Shown here in pieces: positions 1 to 8,671 of a stretch of 64,000 nt of DNA. Below the pieces are notes generated by a model. The model worked only from the letters and a program-made list of their open reading frames with translations, was not told where the DNA came from and did no database searches. The DNA comes from Streptomyces huiliensis. GTDB taxonomy: Bacteria; Actinomycetota; Actinomycetes; Streptomycetales; Streptomycetaceae. The position numbers and the translations under genes are program-made. The stretch spans positions 1 to 64,000 of the forward strand of contig NZ_JAIQLH010000057.1 in the NCBI RefSeq assembly GCF_020037025.1, in the 5' to 3' direction. The number at the start of each line of letters is the position of its first letter. Position 1 is the first letter of the stretch.

Positions 1-1866
1 GGCCAGGGCGGCGGCGAGGGCCGCGAGCCGGGCGCCGGCGTCGTGCGCGGCACCGCCGGTGGCGGTGAGGGCGGCGAGCCGGCGGTCGTAGAAGTCCGTC
101 CCGGCGCCGCCGGCGGCGAACTCCGGGTCCCGGAGCGTGCGGACGAGGAGGCCGCGGTTGGTGACCGGGCCGTGGATCCGGGCACGTTCGAGGGAGCGGG
201 CGAGCAGCCGGAGGGCCGCGGGCCGGTCGGCGGCATGGGCGACGACCTTGGCGAGCAGGGCGTCGTAGTACGGACTGACGACGTCACCGGCCCCGACGCC
301 GAGGTCGACGCGCAGCAGACCACTGCCGCCCCGGAACGCCACACCCGCATCCGCGCGCAGCCCGTTGCCTGCCCCAGGCCCCACACGGCCGTCCGCGCGC
401 GGACCACCGCCACCCACGGAACCGACGCCGACGCCCCCGTCCTGACCACTGCCCCGCCCGGAGCCCGCACTCGCCTGCGCGCGCATCCCGCTGCCGCCCC
501 CGAAACCGACGCCGCCACCCACCCCGACACCAGCACCCTCGTCCGGACCGCTGACCCGCCCGGGGCCCGCACCCGCCTCCGAGCGGAGCCCGCTGCTGCC
601 CCCGGAACCCGCACCGGAATCCGCACCGGCATCCGCGCGCGGGCCTCCGCCGGGCGCGCCGCTCGCATCCGCCGCCCATGCCCCGCCCCCAGCCCCGACG
701 CTGCCTGCCTCCACACGGCGCCCCGCAGCGCGGCCACCCCCCAGACCGACGCACAGTCCACCCCCGCCCCCGAGCCCGTCGCTCGACCCACCCCCGACGG
801 CCTCCCCCGCCACCCCCTCGAAAGCCACCCCATGCACCCTCCCAACCCACGGCCGCCACTCCCGCGCCGGGTCCTCGGCGTACAGCCGGGCCTCGACGGC
901 GTGGCCGCGCGGTGCCGGAGGGGGGCCCTCCAGCCGGCCGCCCTCCGCGATCCGCACCTGTAGGGCGACCAGGTCGACGCCGTACACGCACTCCGTGACC
1001 GGATGCTCCACCTGGAGCCGGGTGTTCATCTCCAGGAACCACGGCCGCCCGTCACCCCCGACCAGGAACTCCACCGTCCCCGCCCCCTCGTACCCGACGG
1101 CTCGGGCGAGCCCGGACGCGTACGCGCACAGCGCGTCCTCCAGGCCGGCGGGCAGACCGGGCGCCGGAGCCTCCTCGATGATCTTCTGGTGGCGGCGCTG
1201 GAGGGAGCAGTCGCGCGTCCCCAGGGTCCACACCGTGCCGTGCGCGTCGGCCAGGACCTGCACTTCCACGTGCCGTCCGCCCACCACGTACGGCTCCACG
1301 AACACGGTCCCGTCGCCGAACGCGGCCGAAGCCTCCGCCCGTGCCGCCTCCAACGCCACGGCCAGTTCGGCCCGTTCCCGGACCACCCGCATGCCGCGCC
1401 CGCCCCCGCCCGCCGCCGCCTTGACGAGGACGGGCAGGTCGGCGGGGCGGACGACGGACGGGTCGAGGGGCGCGAGGACGGGGACGCCGGCGTCGGCCGC
1501 GATCTCCTTGGCGCGGGTCTTCGACGCCATGGCCTCCATCGCCTCGGGAGGCGGCCCGATCCACACCAGCCCCGCCGCCCGCACCTCCCGCGCGAACGCG
1601 GCGCTCTCCGACAGGAACCCGTACCCCGGATGCACCGCGTCCGCCCCCGCCGCGACGGCGGCCCGGACGAGCAGGTCGCCCCGCAGGTACGTGTCGGCGG
1701 ACGCGCTGCCCGGCAGGCGGACGGCCGTGTCGGCCGCGCGGACGTGCGCCGCCCCGGCGTCCGCGTCCGAGTGGACGGCCACCGTCGCGACGCCGAGCGC
1801 GCGGCAGGTGCGGACGACGCGGCAGGCGATCTCGCCCCGGTTGGCGACGAGCACGGTCTCGATCAC
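1..1866 (-). CDS. Acyl-CoA carboxylase alpha subunit, biotin carboxylase part (3' end outside window)
   Basis: This subunit carboxylates biotin with ATP and bicarbonate for the partner carboxyltransferase encoded just upstream. The frame opens at GTG 1866 after an AAGGG ribosome site and stays open to the left edge (622 codons), so the biotin-carrier domain lies outside. The N-terminus reads IETVLVANRGEIACRV; the ATP-grasp glycine loop KAAAGGGGRGM and the EMNTRLQVEHPVTE motif are present. Normal sequence runs to about residue 350 (VHGVAFEG) and resumes at about 517 (RVDLGVGAGDVVSPYYD). Between them lie about 165 Gly/Ala/Ser-rich residues where relatives have roughly ten. Degenerate repeats such as GNGLRADAG, GSGMRAQASAG and SSGLRSEAGAG can be seen. 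The insertion is in frame and stop-free. Probably the alpha chain of a methylcrotonyl-CoA-type carboxylase. Confidence 0.93.
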   Translation of the reverse strand, partial: MIETVLVANRGEIACRVVRTCRALGVATVAVHSDADAGAAHVRAADTAVRLPGSASADTYLRGDLLVRAAVAAGADAVHPGYGFLSESAAFAREVRAAGLVWIGPPPEAMEAMASKTRAKEIAADAGVPVLAPLDPSVVRPADLPVLVKAAAGGGGRGMRVVRERAELAVALEAARAEASAAFGDGTVFVEPYVVGGRHVEVQVLADAHGTVWTLGTRDCSLQRRHQKIIEEAPAPGLPAGLEDALCAYASGLARAVGYEGAGTVEFLVGGDGRPWFLEMNTRLQVEHPVTECVYGVDLVALQVRIAEGGRLEGPPPAPRGHAVEARLYAEDPAREWRPWVGRVHGVAFEGVAGEAVGGGSSDGLGGGGGLCVGLGGGRAAGRRVEAGSVGAGGGAWAADASGAPGGGPRADAGADSGAGSGGSSGLRSEAGAGPGRVSGPDEGAGVGVGGGVGFGGGSGMRAQASAGSGRGSGQDGGVGVGSVGGGGPRADGRVGPGAGNGLRADAGVAFRGGSGLLRVDLGVGAGDVVSPYYDALLAKVVAHAADRPAALRLLARSLERARIHGPVTNRGLLVRTLRDPEFAAGGAGTDFYDRRLAALTATGGAAHDAGARLAALAAALA

Positions 1867-1888
1867 GGTCACCCTTTCCCAGAACGGG

Positions 1889-3487
1889 TCACATGCGGAA
1901 GACCCCGAAGCCGCCCCGGACCCCCTCCACCGGCGCGCCGTACACCGCCTCCAGGCACAGGCCGAGGACGGTCCGGGTGTCGCGGGGGTCGATGACCCCG
2001 TCGTCGTACAGCCGCCCGGAGAGGAACATCGGCAGCGATTCCGCCTCCACCTGCCGTTCCACCGCCTCCCGCAGCCCGGCGTCGGCCTCCTCGTCGTACG
2101 GCAGCCCCTTCACGGCCGCCGACGCGCGGGCGACGATCGAGAGGACGCCGGCGAGCTGCTTGGGGCCCATGACGGCGGCGCGGGCGCTGGGCCAGGTGAA
2201 GAGGAACCGGGGGTCGTACGCGCGCCCGCACATCCCGTAGTGCCCGGCGCCGTAGGACGCGCCGAGGAGGACGGACAGGTGCGGCACCCGGGAGTTCGCC
2301 ACCGCGTTGATCATCATCGCGCCGTGCTTGATGATGCCGCCGCGTTCGTAGGCGCGGCCGACCATGTAGCCGGTGGTGTTGTGCAGGAAGAGGAGCGGGA
2401 TGTCCCGTTGGTTGGCGAGCTGGATGAACTGCGCGGCCTTCTGTGACTCGGCGCTGAACAGGACGCCCTGCGCGTTGGCCAGGATCCCGACCGGCCGGCC
2501 GTACAGCCGGGCCCAGCCGACGGTCAGCCCGGCGCCGTACAGCGGCTTGAACTCGTCGAAGTCCGAGCCGTCGACGACGCGCGCGATCACCTCACGCGGG
2601 TCGAAGGGCACGCGGAGGTCCCCGGGGACGATGCCGAGCAGCTCCTCCGCGTCGTGAAGGGGCGGCTCGGACGGCCAGGGGGCGGCGGGCGCGGGCGGGT
2701 GGTGCAGGCGCGCGACGATGCGGCGCGCCTGCCGGAGGGCGTCGTGCTCGTCGACGGCGTAGTGGTCGGCGAGGCCGGACTCGCGCGCGTGCAGGTCCGC
2801 GCCGCCCAGCGACTCGTCGTCGGCCTCCTCCCCGGTCGCCATCCGCACCAGCGGCGGGCCGCCGAGGAACACCTTGGCGCGTTCCTTGACCATGACGACG
2901 TGGTCGGACATGCCTGGGACGTACGCGCCGCCGGCCGTGGAGTTGCCGAAGACGACGGCGACGGTCGGGATGCCGGCGGCGGAGAGGCGGGTGAGGTCGC
3001 GGAACAGGGCGCCGCCCGGAACGAAGATCTCCTTCTGCCCGGTGAGGTCCGCGCCGCCCGACTCCACCAGGCTGATCACCGGCAGCCGGTCGGCGCGGGC
3101 GATCTCGTGCGCGCGGAGCGCCTTCCGCAGCGTCCACGGGTTGCTCGCCCCGCCGCGTACGGTCGGGTCGTTGGCGCTGATCAGGCAGGTGACGCCGGAG
3201 ACCGTGCCGATGCCGGTGACGAGCGAGGCGCCCACCGCGTACTCGGTGCCCCAGGCGGCCAGCGGGGAGAGCTCCAGGAACGGCGTGTCCGGATCGAGCA
3301 GCAACTCGACGCGCTCGCGCGGCAGGAGCTTCCCCCGGGCGCGGTGCCGGGCCGCGTACTTCTCGCCGCCGCCCGCCACCGCCTGCGCGTGCGCGGCCTC
3401 GACCTCGGCGAGCCGGTCGAGCATGGCGGCGCGGTTGGCCGCGTAGCCGGGCCCGGCGGTGTCGAGCCGGGAGGTCAGGACGGTCAC
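1889..3487 (-). CDS. Acyl-CoA carboxylase beta subunit (methylcrotonyl-CoA carboxylase type)
   Basis: This carboxyltransferase moves CO2 from biotin to an acyl-CoA. It is 532 residues with two crotonase-like halves. The N-half motif STAGGAYVPGMSDH and the C-half motif YGAGHYGMCGRAYDPRFLF are typical of methylcrotonyl-CoA carboxylase beta chains rather than propionyl-CoA ones, so leucine or isoprenoid breakdown is the likely role. I chose GTG 3487 because its GTGA overlaps the stop of the upstream AtuA-like gene, suggesting translational coupling; a start 14 codons upstream is possible but would overlap more. The biotin carboxylase follows 22 bases downstream. The exact acyl-CoA substrate is inferred. 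Confidence 0.93.
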   Translation of the reverse strand: MTVLTSRLDTAGPGYAANRAAMLDRLAEVEAAHAQAVAGGGEKYAARHRARGKLLPRERVELLLDPDTPFLELSPLAAWGTEYAVGASLVTGIGTVSGVTCLISANDPTVRGGASNPWTLRKALRAHEIARADRLPVISLVESGGADLTGQKEIFVPGGALFRDLTRLSAAGIPTVAVVFGNSTAGGAYVPGMSDHVVMVKERAKVFLGGPPLVRMATGEEADDESLGGADLHARESGLADHYAVDEHDALRQARRIVARLHHPPAPAAPWPSEPPLHDAEELLGIVPGDLRVPFDPREVIARVVDGSDFDEFKPLYGAGLTVGWARLYGRPVGILANAQGVLFSAESQKAAQFIQLANQRDIPLLFLHNTTGYMVGRAYERGGIIKHGAMMINAVANSRVPHLSVLLGASYGAGHYGMCGRAYDPRFLFTWPSARAAVMGPKQLAGVLSIVARASAAVKGLPYDEEADAGLREAVERQVEAESLPMFLSGRLYDDGVIDPRDTRTVLGLCLEAVYGAPVEGVRGGFGVFRM

Positions 3488-5166
3488 AGCAGCACCTCCG
3501 GTATCTCCACGTACCGGGCGCGCAGCCACTCGCCCACGCCCTTGCCCTGCGGGTCGAAGCGCACGTTCTCCGCGACGCCGCGTCCGAGGAGGCCGTCGAT
3601 GACGAAGTTGAGGGCGCGAAGGTTGGGGAGGACATGCCGGGTGATACGCATCTCGGCGGCCTCAGGCAGGAGTTGCCGGACCCGGTTGACGGTGAGCGCG
3701 TGGGCCAGCCACCGCCACCCCGCCTCGTCCCGCGCCCAGACGCCGACGTTGACACTCCCGCCCTTGTCGCCGCTGCGGGCACCCGCGACGCGCCCGAGGG
3801 GCGCGAGGCGCACGGGCCCGGCGGGCAGCGGCTCGGGGAGCGCGAGGTCGGGCGGCGGGGGCACGCCGTCGGTCCGTACGGGCGGCGGGAGGACGGGGAC
3901 GCGCGTCCCGTCGGGCAGGACGGCGACGTGCCGTACGGTCTCGGGGTCCACCGGCACCGCCTCGAACGTCCCGTAGGGGGAACCCGGCCCCGGCGGCGCG
4001 GTGAGGTGCAACCCCGGGACGCTCGCCAGGGCCAGCTCGACGGCCGCGGCGCCGACCGCCCGGCCGACGGTCTCGGGGTCCGGGTCGTGCACCACCAGGC
4101 GCAGAAGCGCGCTCGCCTCCTCCTGGACGCCCGCGTCGGGGTGGTCCGTACGAGCCAGGGTCCAGCGGACGGAGGCAGGCCGGCGGCGGGCGAGCGCGTC
4201 CTCCATCTGCGCGCGGACCAGGCGCGCCTTGGCCTCGATGTCCAGGCCGGTGAGGACGAACACGACCTCGTTGCGCAGCCCGCCCAGGCGAGTCAGCCCC
4301 GCCTTGAGCGCGGCCGGCGGCGGCTCGCCCCGGACGCCGCCGATCCGTACCCGGTCCGGGCCGTCCTGCGTCAGCCGGACGGTGTCGAGCCGGGCCGTTA
4401 CGTCCGGGCCGGGGTAGCGGGCGCCGTGCGTCTCGTACAGCAGCTGCGCGGTGACGGTCCCGACGGTGACGGCGCCGCCGGTGCCCGGGTGCTTGGTGAT
4501 CACCGAGCCGCCGTCCGCGTCCAGTTCGGCGATCGGGAAGCCGGGCCGTCGGACGTCGTGCTCGCCGAAGAAGGCGTAGTTCCCGCCGGTCGCCTGCGCC
4601 CCGCACTCCAGCACGTGCCCGGCGACGACCGCCCCCGCGAGGGCGTCGTACTTCCGCGGCTCCCACCCGTAGTGCGCCGCCCCCACCCCGCTTACCAGCG
4701 CCGCATCCGTCACCCTGCCGGTCACGACGACGTCCGCCCCGCCCCGCAGGCAGGCGGCGATCCCGCCGCCGCCGAGGTAGGCGTTGGCGGTGAGCACGCC
4801 GGGCCCCCAGTCACGGGCGGGGAGCAGGTCGTCGCCGGTGACGTAGGCGACACGGGTGTCGATACGCAGCCGCTCCGCCAACTCTCTGATGTCGTCCGCT
4901 AGTCCGGCCGGATTGAGCCCGCCCGCGTTGGCGACGATCCGCACCCGGCGGTCGGCGGCCGTCCCGAGGCACGCCTCCAACTGGCGCAGAAACGTCCGGG
5001 CGTACCCGCGCTCCGGGTCCTTCAGCCGATCCCGGCCGAGGACGAGCATGGTCAGTTCGGCGAGGTAGTCCCCGGTGAGCACGTCCAGGGGGCCGCCGGT
5101 GAGCATCTCCTCCATCGCGTCGAAACGGTCACCGTAGAAGCCGGAGGCGTTCCCGATCCTCAGCAC
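3484..5166 (-). CDS. AtuA-like (DUF1446) acyl-CoA catabolism protein
   Basis: A DUF1446 (acyclic terpene utilisation AtuA family) protein of 560 residues from the chosen start. Family landmarks are IGNASGFYGDRFDAMEEM at the N-terminus, GGPLDVLTGDYLAELTM, and ARSGDKGGSVNVGVWAR in the C-terminal domain. The biochemical role of AtuA is not settled; such genes travel with methylcrotonyl- or geranyl-CoA carboxylases, as here. The frame is also open to a GTG at 5283, adding 39 residues. I prefer GTG 5166 because family members begin close to LRIGNASG and because a palindromic operator-like site at 5198-5213 would otherwise lie inside the gene. First gene of the three-gene operon; its stop overlaps the next start by four bases. 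Confidence 0.85.
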   Translation of the reverse strand: MLRIGNASGFYGDRFDAMEEMLTGGPLDVLTGDYLAELTMLVLGRDRLKDPERGYARTFLRQLEACLGTAADRRVRIVANAGGLNPAGLADDIRELAERLRIDTRVAYVTGDDLLPARDWGPGVLTANAYLGGGGIAACLRGGADVVVTGRVTDAALVSGVGAAHYGWEPRKYDALAGAVVAGHVLECGAQATGGNYAFFGEHDVRRPGFPIAELDADGGSVITKHPGTGGAVTVGTVTAQLLYETHGARYPGPDVTARLDTVRLTQDGPDRVRIGGVRGEPPPAALKAGLTRLGGLRNEVVFVLTGLDIEAKARLVRAQMEDALARRRPASVRWTLARTDHPDAGVQEEASALLRLVVHDPDPETVGRAVGAAAVELALASVPGLHLTAPPGPGSPYGTFEAVPVDPETVRHVAVLPDGTRVPVLPPPVRTDGVPPPPDLALPEPLPAGPVRLAPLGRVAGARSGDKGGSVNVGVWARDEAGWRWLAHALTVNRVRQLLPEAAEMRITRHVLPNLRALNFVIDGLLGRGVAENVRFDPQGKGVGEWLRARYVEIPEVLL

Positions 5167-5197
5167 GTTCGGGAGCGTGACAGCGGCTCGCGAAACA

Positions 5198-5213
5198 AGC
5201 AAGCGTGCTTGCT
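5198..5213. promoter_or_regulatory. 16-bp palindrome, probable TetR-type operator of the carboxylase operon
   Basis: AGCAAGC-GT-GCTTGCT is a perfect 7-2-7 inverted repeat, 32 bp upstream of the preferred AtuA-like start. Its size and symmetry fit a TetR-family dimer site, a common control for acyl-CoA catabolic operons. No TetR gene lies next to it on the right, so the regulator would be encoded elsewhere, perhaps beyond the left edge. Confidence 0.5.
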
Positions 5214-5535
5214 CGCTTTCCGGCCGGTCCGGGACCGGAGTTCGCGGCCCTCCCCGTGGACCTGTGTGCCGGTGAGCGGGCACCGGCCCAACGTGTGCGG
5301 ACTCCGCGCCTGGCGTGAGAACGTCCGGTTCAGCACCTCCGACTGGGTCGGCGGGCCGGCATCAGCCGTGTCCCACGCCATCCGGAGCACTCACAGCGCT
5401 TTGTTCCTTGGCGCAGAAACTCAACCGAGCGGACGCCCGACGCCGCTGTAAGCAGTGAGGAGACCTAGCCTGAGCGGGGGTGGACTGCCGGGTCTCATCG
5501 GTTGAAGTCCCATACATCTCGCAAAGGAGGAGAGG

Positions 5536-5730
5536 ATGCCGGGAACGGATTGGCAGAGGTCATCATTCTGCGGTGGCGGCGGCAACAACTGCGTGGAGGC
5601 ACGCCTCGTGAACGATGCGGTGCATCTGAGAGAGTCGAGTGAGCCCGACACGGTGGTAGCCATGACTCGCGAGCAACTCGCCGCCTTCGTCGCGGGGGTC
5701 AAAGCAGGCGAGTTCGATCACTTGCTCTAG
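5536..5730 (+). CDS. DUF397 small protein
   Basis: A 64-residue DUF397 protein with the family pattern W(Q/R)RSSFCGGGGNNCVEA, an ExxD(T/P) turn and an AFVAGVKAGEFD C-terminus. A strong AAAGGAGGAGAGG site precedes ATG 5536. DUF397 proteins are found almost only in actinomycetes and are encoded beside XRE/DUF5753 regulators such as WhiJ-type proteins, which they are thought to oppose. The matching regulator is at 6162, with a second DUF397 gene after it. The specific target is unknown. Confidence 0.9.
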   Translation: MPGTDWQRSSFCGGGGNNCVEARLVNDAVHLRESSEPDTVVAMTREQLAAFVAGVKAGEFDHLL

Positions 5731-6161
5731 CGCGCGACCGGTCGGCGGCGCGCTCCAGGTGAGTGACGTGACCAGGCGGCCTTAACGACTGCCCTATACA
5801 GCCTGTTGGTGGCCGGCAGCGAGCTTGGCCGATACCGCCGACGGCGGAGCGGCGCCCGAGCGGGTGCTGCGGTGTGGGCCCTCTGGTCATACAGGGGTTG
5901 AACGGGGCTGCGCTCACGAGCTCACCTCTCTCGGATCGGTCCTGCGCACACCCGACGCCATCCGTGGCTCGACCACCTCGCGGGATGCCCCAAGGGGCAA
6001 GCGGGCGGCTGCACTTCGGCTCTTCCAGGCGCTGTGAGCGGTGCCGGGAGGACAGTAGCCGACCCGTATCACTAGTTGTACTCAAGTAGCTCAATCGGGT
6101 GACGAGGTGGACCCCCATAGGGACACCGGACAAACTGTGGCGCGACAGGGAGGGGAGGCGG
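5731..6161. other. Intergenic region between DUF397 and XRE genes
   Basis: About 430 bases with no reading frame of convincing codon use. It holds a perfect TGCCCC-AA-GGGGCA inverted repeat at 5986-5999. The lower-GC stretch just before the XRE gene (around 6065-6100) is the likely promoter of that gene. Confidence 0.4.
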
Positions 6162-7013
6162 ATGCCACCAAGGAAGGCCCCAACGGCGCGGCAGCGCCGG
6201 CTGGGTTCGGAGCTGCGGAAGCTGCGCGAGCACGCGGGGCTGTCGCTGGTCGAGGCCGCGACGTTGCTCAGCACGGACCGGACCAGCATCAGCAACACCG
6301 AGAGCGGACGATTCGGCGTCAGCGCACAGCGCGTTCGCACGTGGGCGAGCCATTACGGATGTCCGGACGCCGCGTACGTCGACGCCCTCGCCGCCATGGC
6401 CGAGGAACGCGGGAAGGGATGGTGGGAGGATTACCGGAACGACCTGTCTGCAGGCGTCCTGGACCTCGCCGAGCTGGAACACCACGCCGTCTCGCTCCGC
6501 GCGGTGCAGATCATGCACATGCCCGGGCTGCTCCAGACCGAGGACTACGCTCGCGCGGTTTTCGAAGAAGCGGTACCTCCCGTCAGCCCGATGCTTCTCC
6601 GCCGCCGTCTCTCGCATCGATTGCGACGGCGCGACGTCCTCGACACACACAATCCGCCGGTCTGCACATTCCTGATCCACGAAGCCGCACTCCGTCTGCG
6701 GTTCGGCGATCGAAAGGTCGCACTGGCCCAACTGCGCTACCTGGCCGATCAGTCGGAACGTGACAACGTGACCGTCAGGATCATTCCGTTCAGCGCAGGT
6801 GGTTTCACGAACGCGGGAAGTTCGACACTCTACGTGGGAGGGCCCGTGCCGCAGCTCGACACGGTGCAGACGGACAGCCCGAACGGGAGCGCGTTCCTGG
6901 ACGCGGAAACGCGTCTCGCGAATTACAGGGCCGCCCTGGATCGGATCGAAGACAGGTCACTCGACCCTGGGCGGTCGCGCGACTTCATCCTCGAAACGGC
7001 ACGACAACTGTGA
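6162..7013 (+). CDS. XRE-family regulator with DUF5753 domain (WhiJ-like)
   Basis: A DNA-binding regulator of 283 residues. The helix-turn-helix occupies about residues 9-65 (ELRKLREHAGLSLVEAATLL, then STDRTSISNTESGRF). The rest is the DUF5753 sensor-like domain with its marker MHMPGLLQTEDYAR and the late QLRYLADQSERDNVTVRIIP block. I chose ATG 6162, after a GGGAGGGGAGGCGG site, over an in-frame start at 6099. A DUF397 gene begins 12 bases after the stop, so the two are probably cotranscribed; another DUF397 gene lies upstream. These modules affect development or antibiotic production in some species; the role here is inferred only. Confidence 0.9.
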   Translation: MPPRKAPTARQRRLGSELRKLREHAGLSLVEAATLLSTDRTSISNTESGRFGVSAQRVRTWASHYGCPDAAYVDALAAMAEERGKGWWEDYRNDLSAGVLDLAELEHHAVSLRAVQIMHMPGLLQTEDYARAVFEEAVPPVSPMLLRRRLSHRLRRRDVLDTHNPPVCTFLIHEAALRLRFGDRKVALAQLRYLADQSERDNVTVRIIPFSAGGFTNAGSSTLYVGGPVPQLDTVQTDSPNGSAFLDAETRLANYRAALDRIEDRSLDPGRSRDFILETARQL

Positions 7014-7024
7014 AGGCGTGAGAC

Positions 7025-7222
7025 GTGGAAAACACCATCGCATGGCGGAAGTCCTCGCAGTCGACGGACGCCGAGGGCAATTGCCTGGAAGTGGCCAGAC
7101 TCGGGGAGGACATCCTCATACGGGAAAGCGATGACCCTGAGGTCGTCATCAGGACAAGCCCTGCCAAACTCCGGGCCTTCCTCGCAGGGGTGGCCCAGGG
7201 CGAGTTCGACGACCTCGCCTGA
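7025..7222 (+). CDS. DUF397 small protein, second copy
   Basis: A 65-residue DUF397 protein (WRKSSQSTDAEGNCLEVA near the start, AFLAGVAQGEFDDLA at the end), starting at GTG 7025. It lies 12 bases after the XRE gene and ends just before a strong hairpin, so it is the last gene of that unit. It differs clearly from the copy at 5536, with only the scaffold shared, so the pair is not a recent duplication. A role as the partner of the adjacent XRE protein is inferred from family context. Confidence 0.9.
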   Translation: MENTIAWRKSSQSTDAEGNCLEVARLGEDILIRESDDPEVVIRTSPAKLRAFLAGVAQGEFDDLA

Positions 7223-7233
7223 ACGTCAACAAT

Positions 7234-7269
7234 CGAAGCCCTCTCACTCTCGCGAGCGAGAGGGCTTCG
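7234..7269. terminator. Hairpin terminator after XRE-DUF397 unit
   Basis: CGAAGCCCTCTC (7234-7245) pairs perfectly with GAGAGGGCTTCG (7258-7269). The 12-base gap contains a further self-complementary CTCGCGAG. There is no U-tract, which is usual for Streptomyces terminators. Confidence 0.75.
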
Positions 7270-7525
7270 CCGTACCCAGAGGTGGCATATGCCAGTCTCA
7301 CTCGTTAGACGTCCAATGGTTGGTACAGGTTCGTATCTAGCGCTATGTTCGCTGCGCGCCGCCGCTTCCAGCGAGCAGGCGGCTCATCGCTACGCGCCTG
7401 CCAGAGCAATCCGGCGCACCCGCCCGGCCGTTGGCGCCCGTTGGGCGCACCCGCATCCGCGCTGCCGTCGCGTGCCACGCCGCACCTACGGCCCCCATCC
7501 GCCCTCTACCCTCAGGAAGAGAGCC

Positions 7526-7969
7526 ATGCCGTCGACCCCCCACATCACCGGCCTCGCGCACATCACCGACGCCGACGGGCGTCTCCTCATGCTGAAGGGC
7601 AGCGACAACAGCTGGCGCCTGCCGGGCGGGCCGGCCCTCCGGGAGGAGTCGGCCCGGAACGCCATGGCGTACTACGTCCGCCGCGACCTGCACATCCGCG
7701 TCGAACCGCGGTTCGTCCTCGGCATGGAGCCGATTCACGAAAGCCGCTCCACCGCCTACCTGTTCGCGTGTGAACCACTGCACCCGGACGACATCGCACG
7801 CATCAAGCTGCCGCCCGTCCGCACGGACATCACGGCGTTCGCGTTCGTGGACTACCCGGGCATCACCGAGGGCGTCAGCGCACACGAACACCGCCTGATC
7901 ACCGAGGCGGCCCGAGCGCTGCGGGGACCCGGCCCGGAAGGTGTTCCGGCTACCGGACCGCGCTCCTGA
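7526..7969 (+). CDS. Nudix-fold protein with degenerate catalytic box
   Basis: A 147-residue protein whose start (ITGLAHITDADGRLLMLKG) and middle (SWRLPGGPALREESARNAMA) resemble Nudix hydrolases. The family box is GX5EX7REUXEEXGU. Here the first Gly and Glu are present, but the REUXEE segment reads YYVRRD, so the metal-binding glutamates are missing and hydrolase activity is doubtful. It may bind a nucleotide-like ligand instead. ATG 7526 follows AGGAAGAGAG. It stands alone after the terminator at 7234-7269; nothing convincing is encoded in the 267 bases that follow. Confidence 0.65.
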   Translation: MPSTPHITGLAHITDADGRLLMLKGSDNSWRLPGGPALREESARNAMAYYVRRDLHIRVEPRFVLGMEPIHESRSTAYLFACEPLHPDDIARIKLPPVRTDITAFAFVDYPGITEGVSAHEHRLITEAARALRGPGPEGVPATGPRS

Positions 7970-8236
7970 GGAACGTGCGGAGTTCGACGGCGAGGTCGCC
8001 CGCCGCAGTCCCCACTGTGAGGGCGATATGTGAGCACGTCGAAGCAGCACCGGCCCATCGCGGTTCGCCCCGCCATGACAAGCGCGACCATCTCTTCTGA
8101 GGCACGCAAGCCGGCCGCAGCCGCCATCGCCATGCGGCAGGCGCCGCGACTTCGCCGAAGAGTCGTCGGCCGCTGCCTACGGCTTGCCCCGGATAAACAG
8201 GTGAGCTGGGGCTTTGCCTGAGGGTACGGTCGTCGG

Positions 8237-8671
8237 GTGGAGTCGGAAGAGTGGGATGGGTGCCCGCTGCACGGGGCCCGTGTGCGCCCTGATTACCTCG
8301 TGGGGCGGCGTCTCGAGGAGGTAGTCGCTTCGTGGCACGTGTACGGCTCGGAGGCCCCGCCCGACCCGTTGGACGTGTGGCTGATCGACAGCGAAGGGGC
8401 CTCCACCCACGTGACGGCCGGGTCGGACTGGTGCCTGGTGGTGGACAGTTCGGCGCCCCGCGCGGGCTACGACATGGCGGAGTGGGGTCGTGTCGAGGTG
8501 GCTCCGATCCGCAGTGAGACCCCGTTCGCCGACCACCTCGGCGAGACGGTGTCAGCCGTCGGCGAGGAGAGGGACCCGGACACCGGACGGATCGCGCTGG
8601 AGATCACCTTCGCCTCTGGCCGCGTCCGATGCGATGCCCGGTCCGGGGATCTCCGCCTGTCCGGCACGTGA
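8237..8671 (+). CDS. Hypothetical protein
   Basis: A 144-residue acidic protein of unknown function, with good codon bias and no membrane segment or signal peptide. Visible features are DYLVGRRLEEVVASWHVYG, a core with WLIDSEGASTHVTAGSDWCLV, and a C-terminus resembling a small beta-rich domain. The GTG start is preceded by TACGGT at 8225-8230, starting exactly 12 bp upstream of the start codon, so the mRNA is probably leaderless. I do not recognise the family and assign no function. Confidence 0.65.
   Translation: MESEEWDGCPLHGARVRPDYLVGRRLEEVVASWHVYGSEAPPDPLDVWLIDSEGASTHVTAGSDWCLVVDSSAPRAGYDMAEWGRVEVAPIRSETPFADHLGETVSAVGEERDPDTGRIALEITFASGRVRCDARSGDLRLSGT

Noticed and set aside
43..963. Long plus-strand frames in the first kilobase
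   Set aside because: They are complements of the Gly-rich insertion of the minus-strand biotin carboxylase; composition is Arg/Pro/Thr-rich with no domain, while the minus frame continues a known family.
8030..8221. Small plus-strand frame between the Nudix-like and hypothetical genes
   Set aside because: No ribosome site, no leaderless -10 and a Pro/Arg/Ala-rich composition without codon bias.
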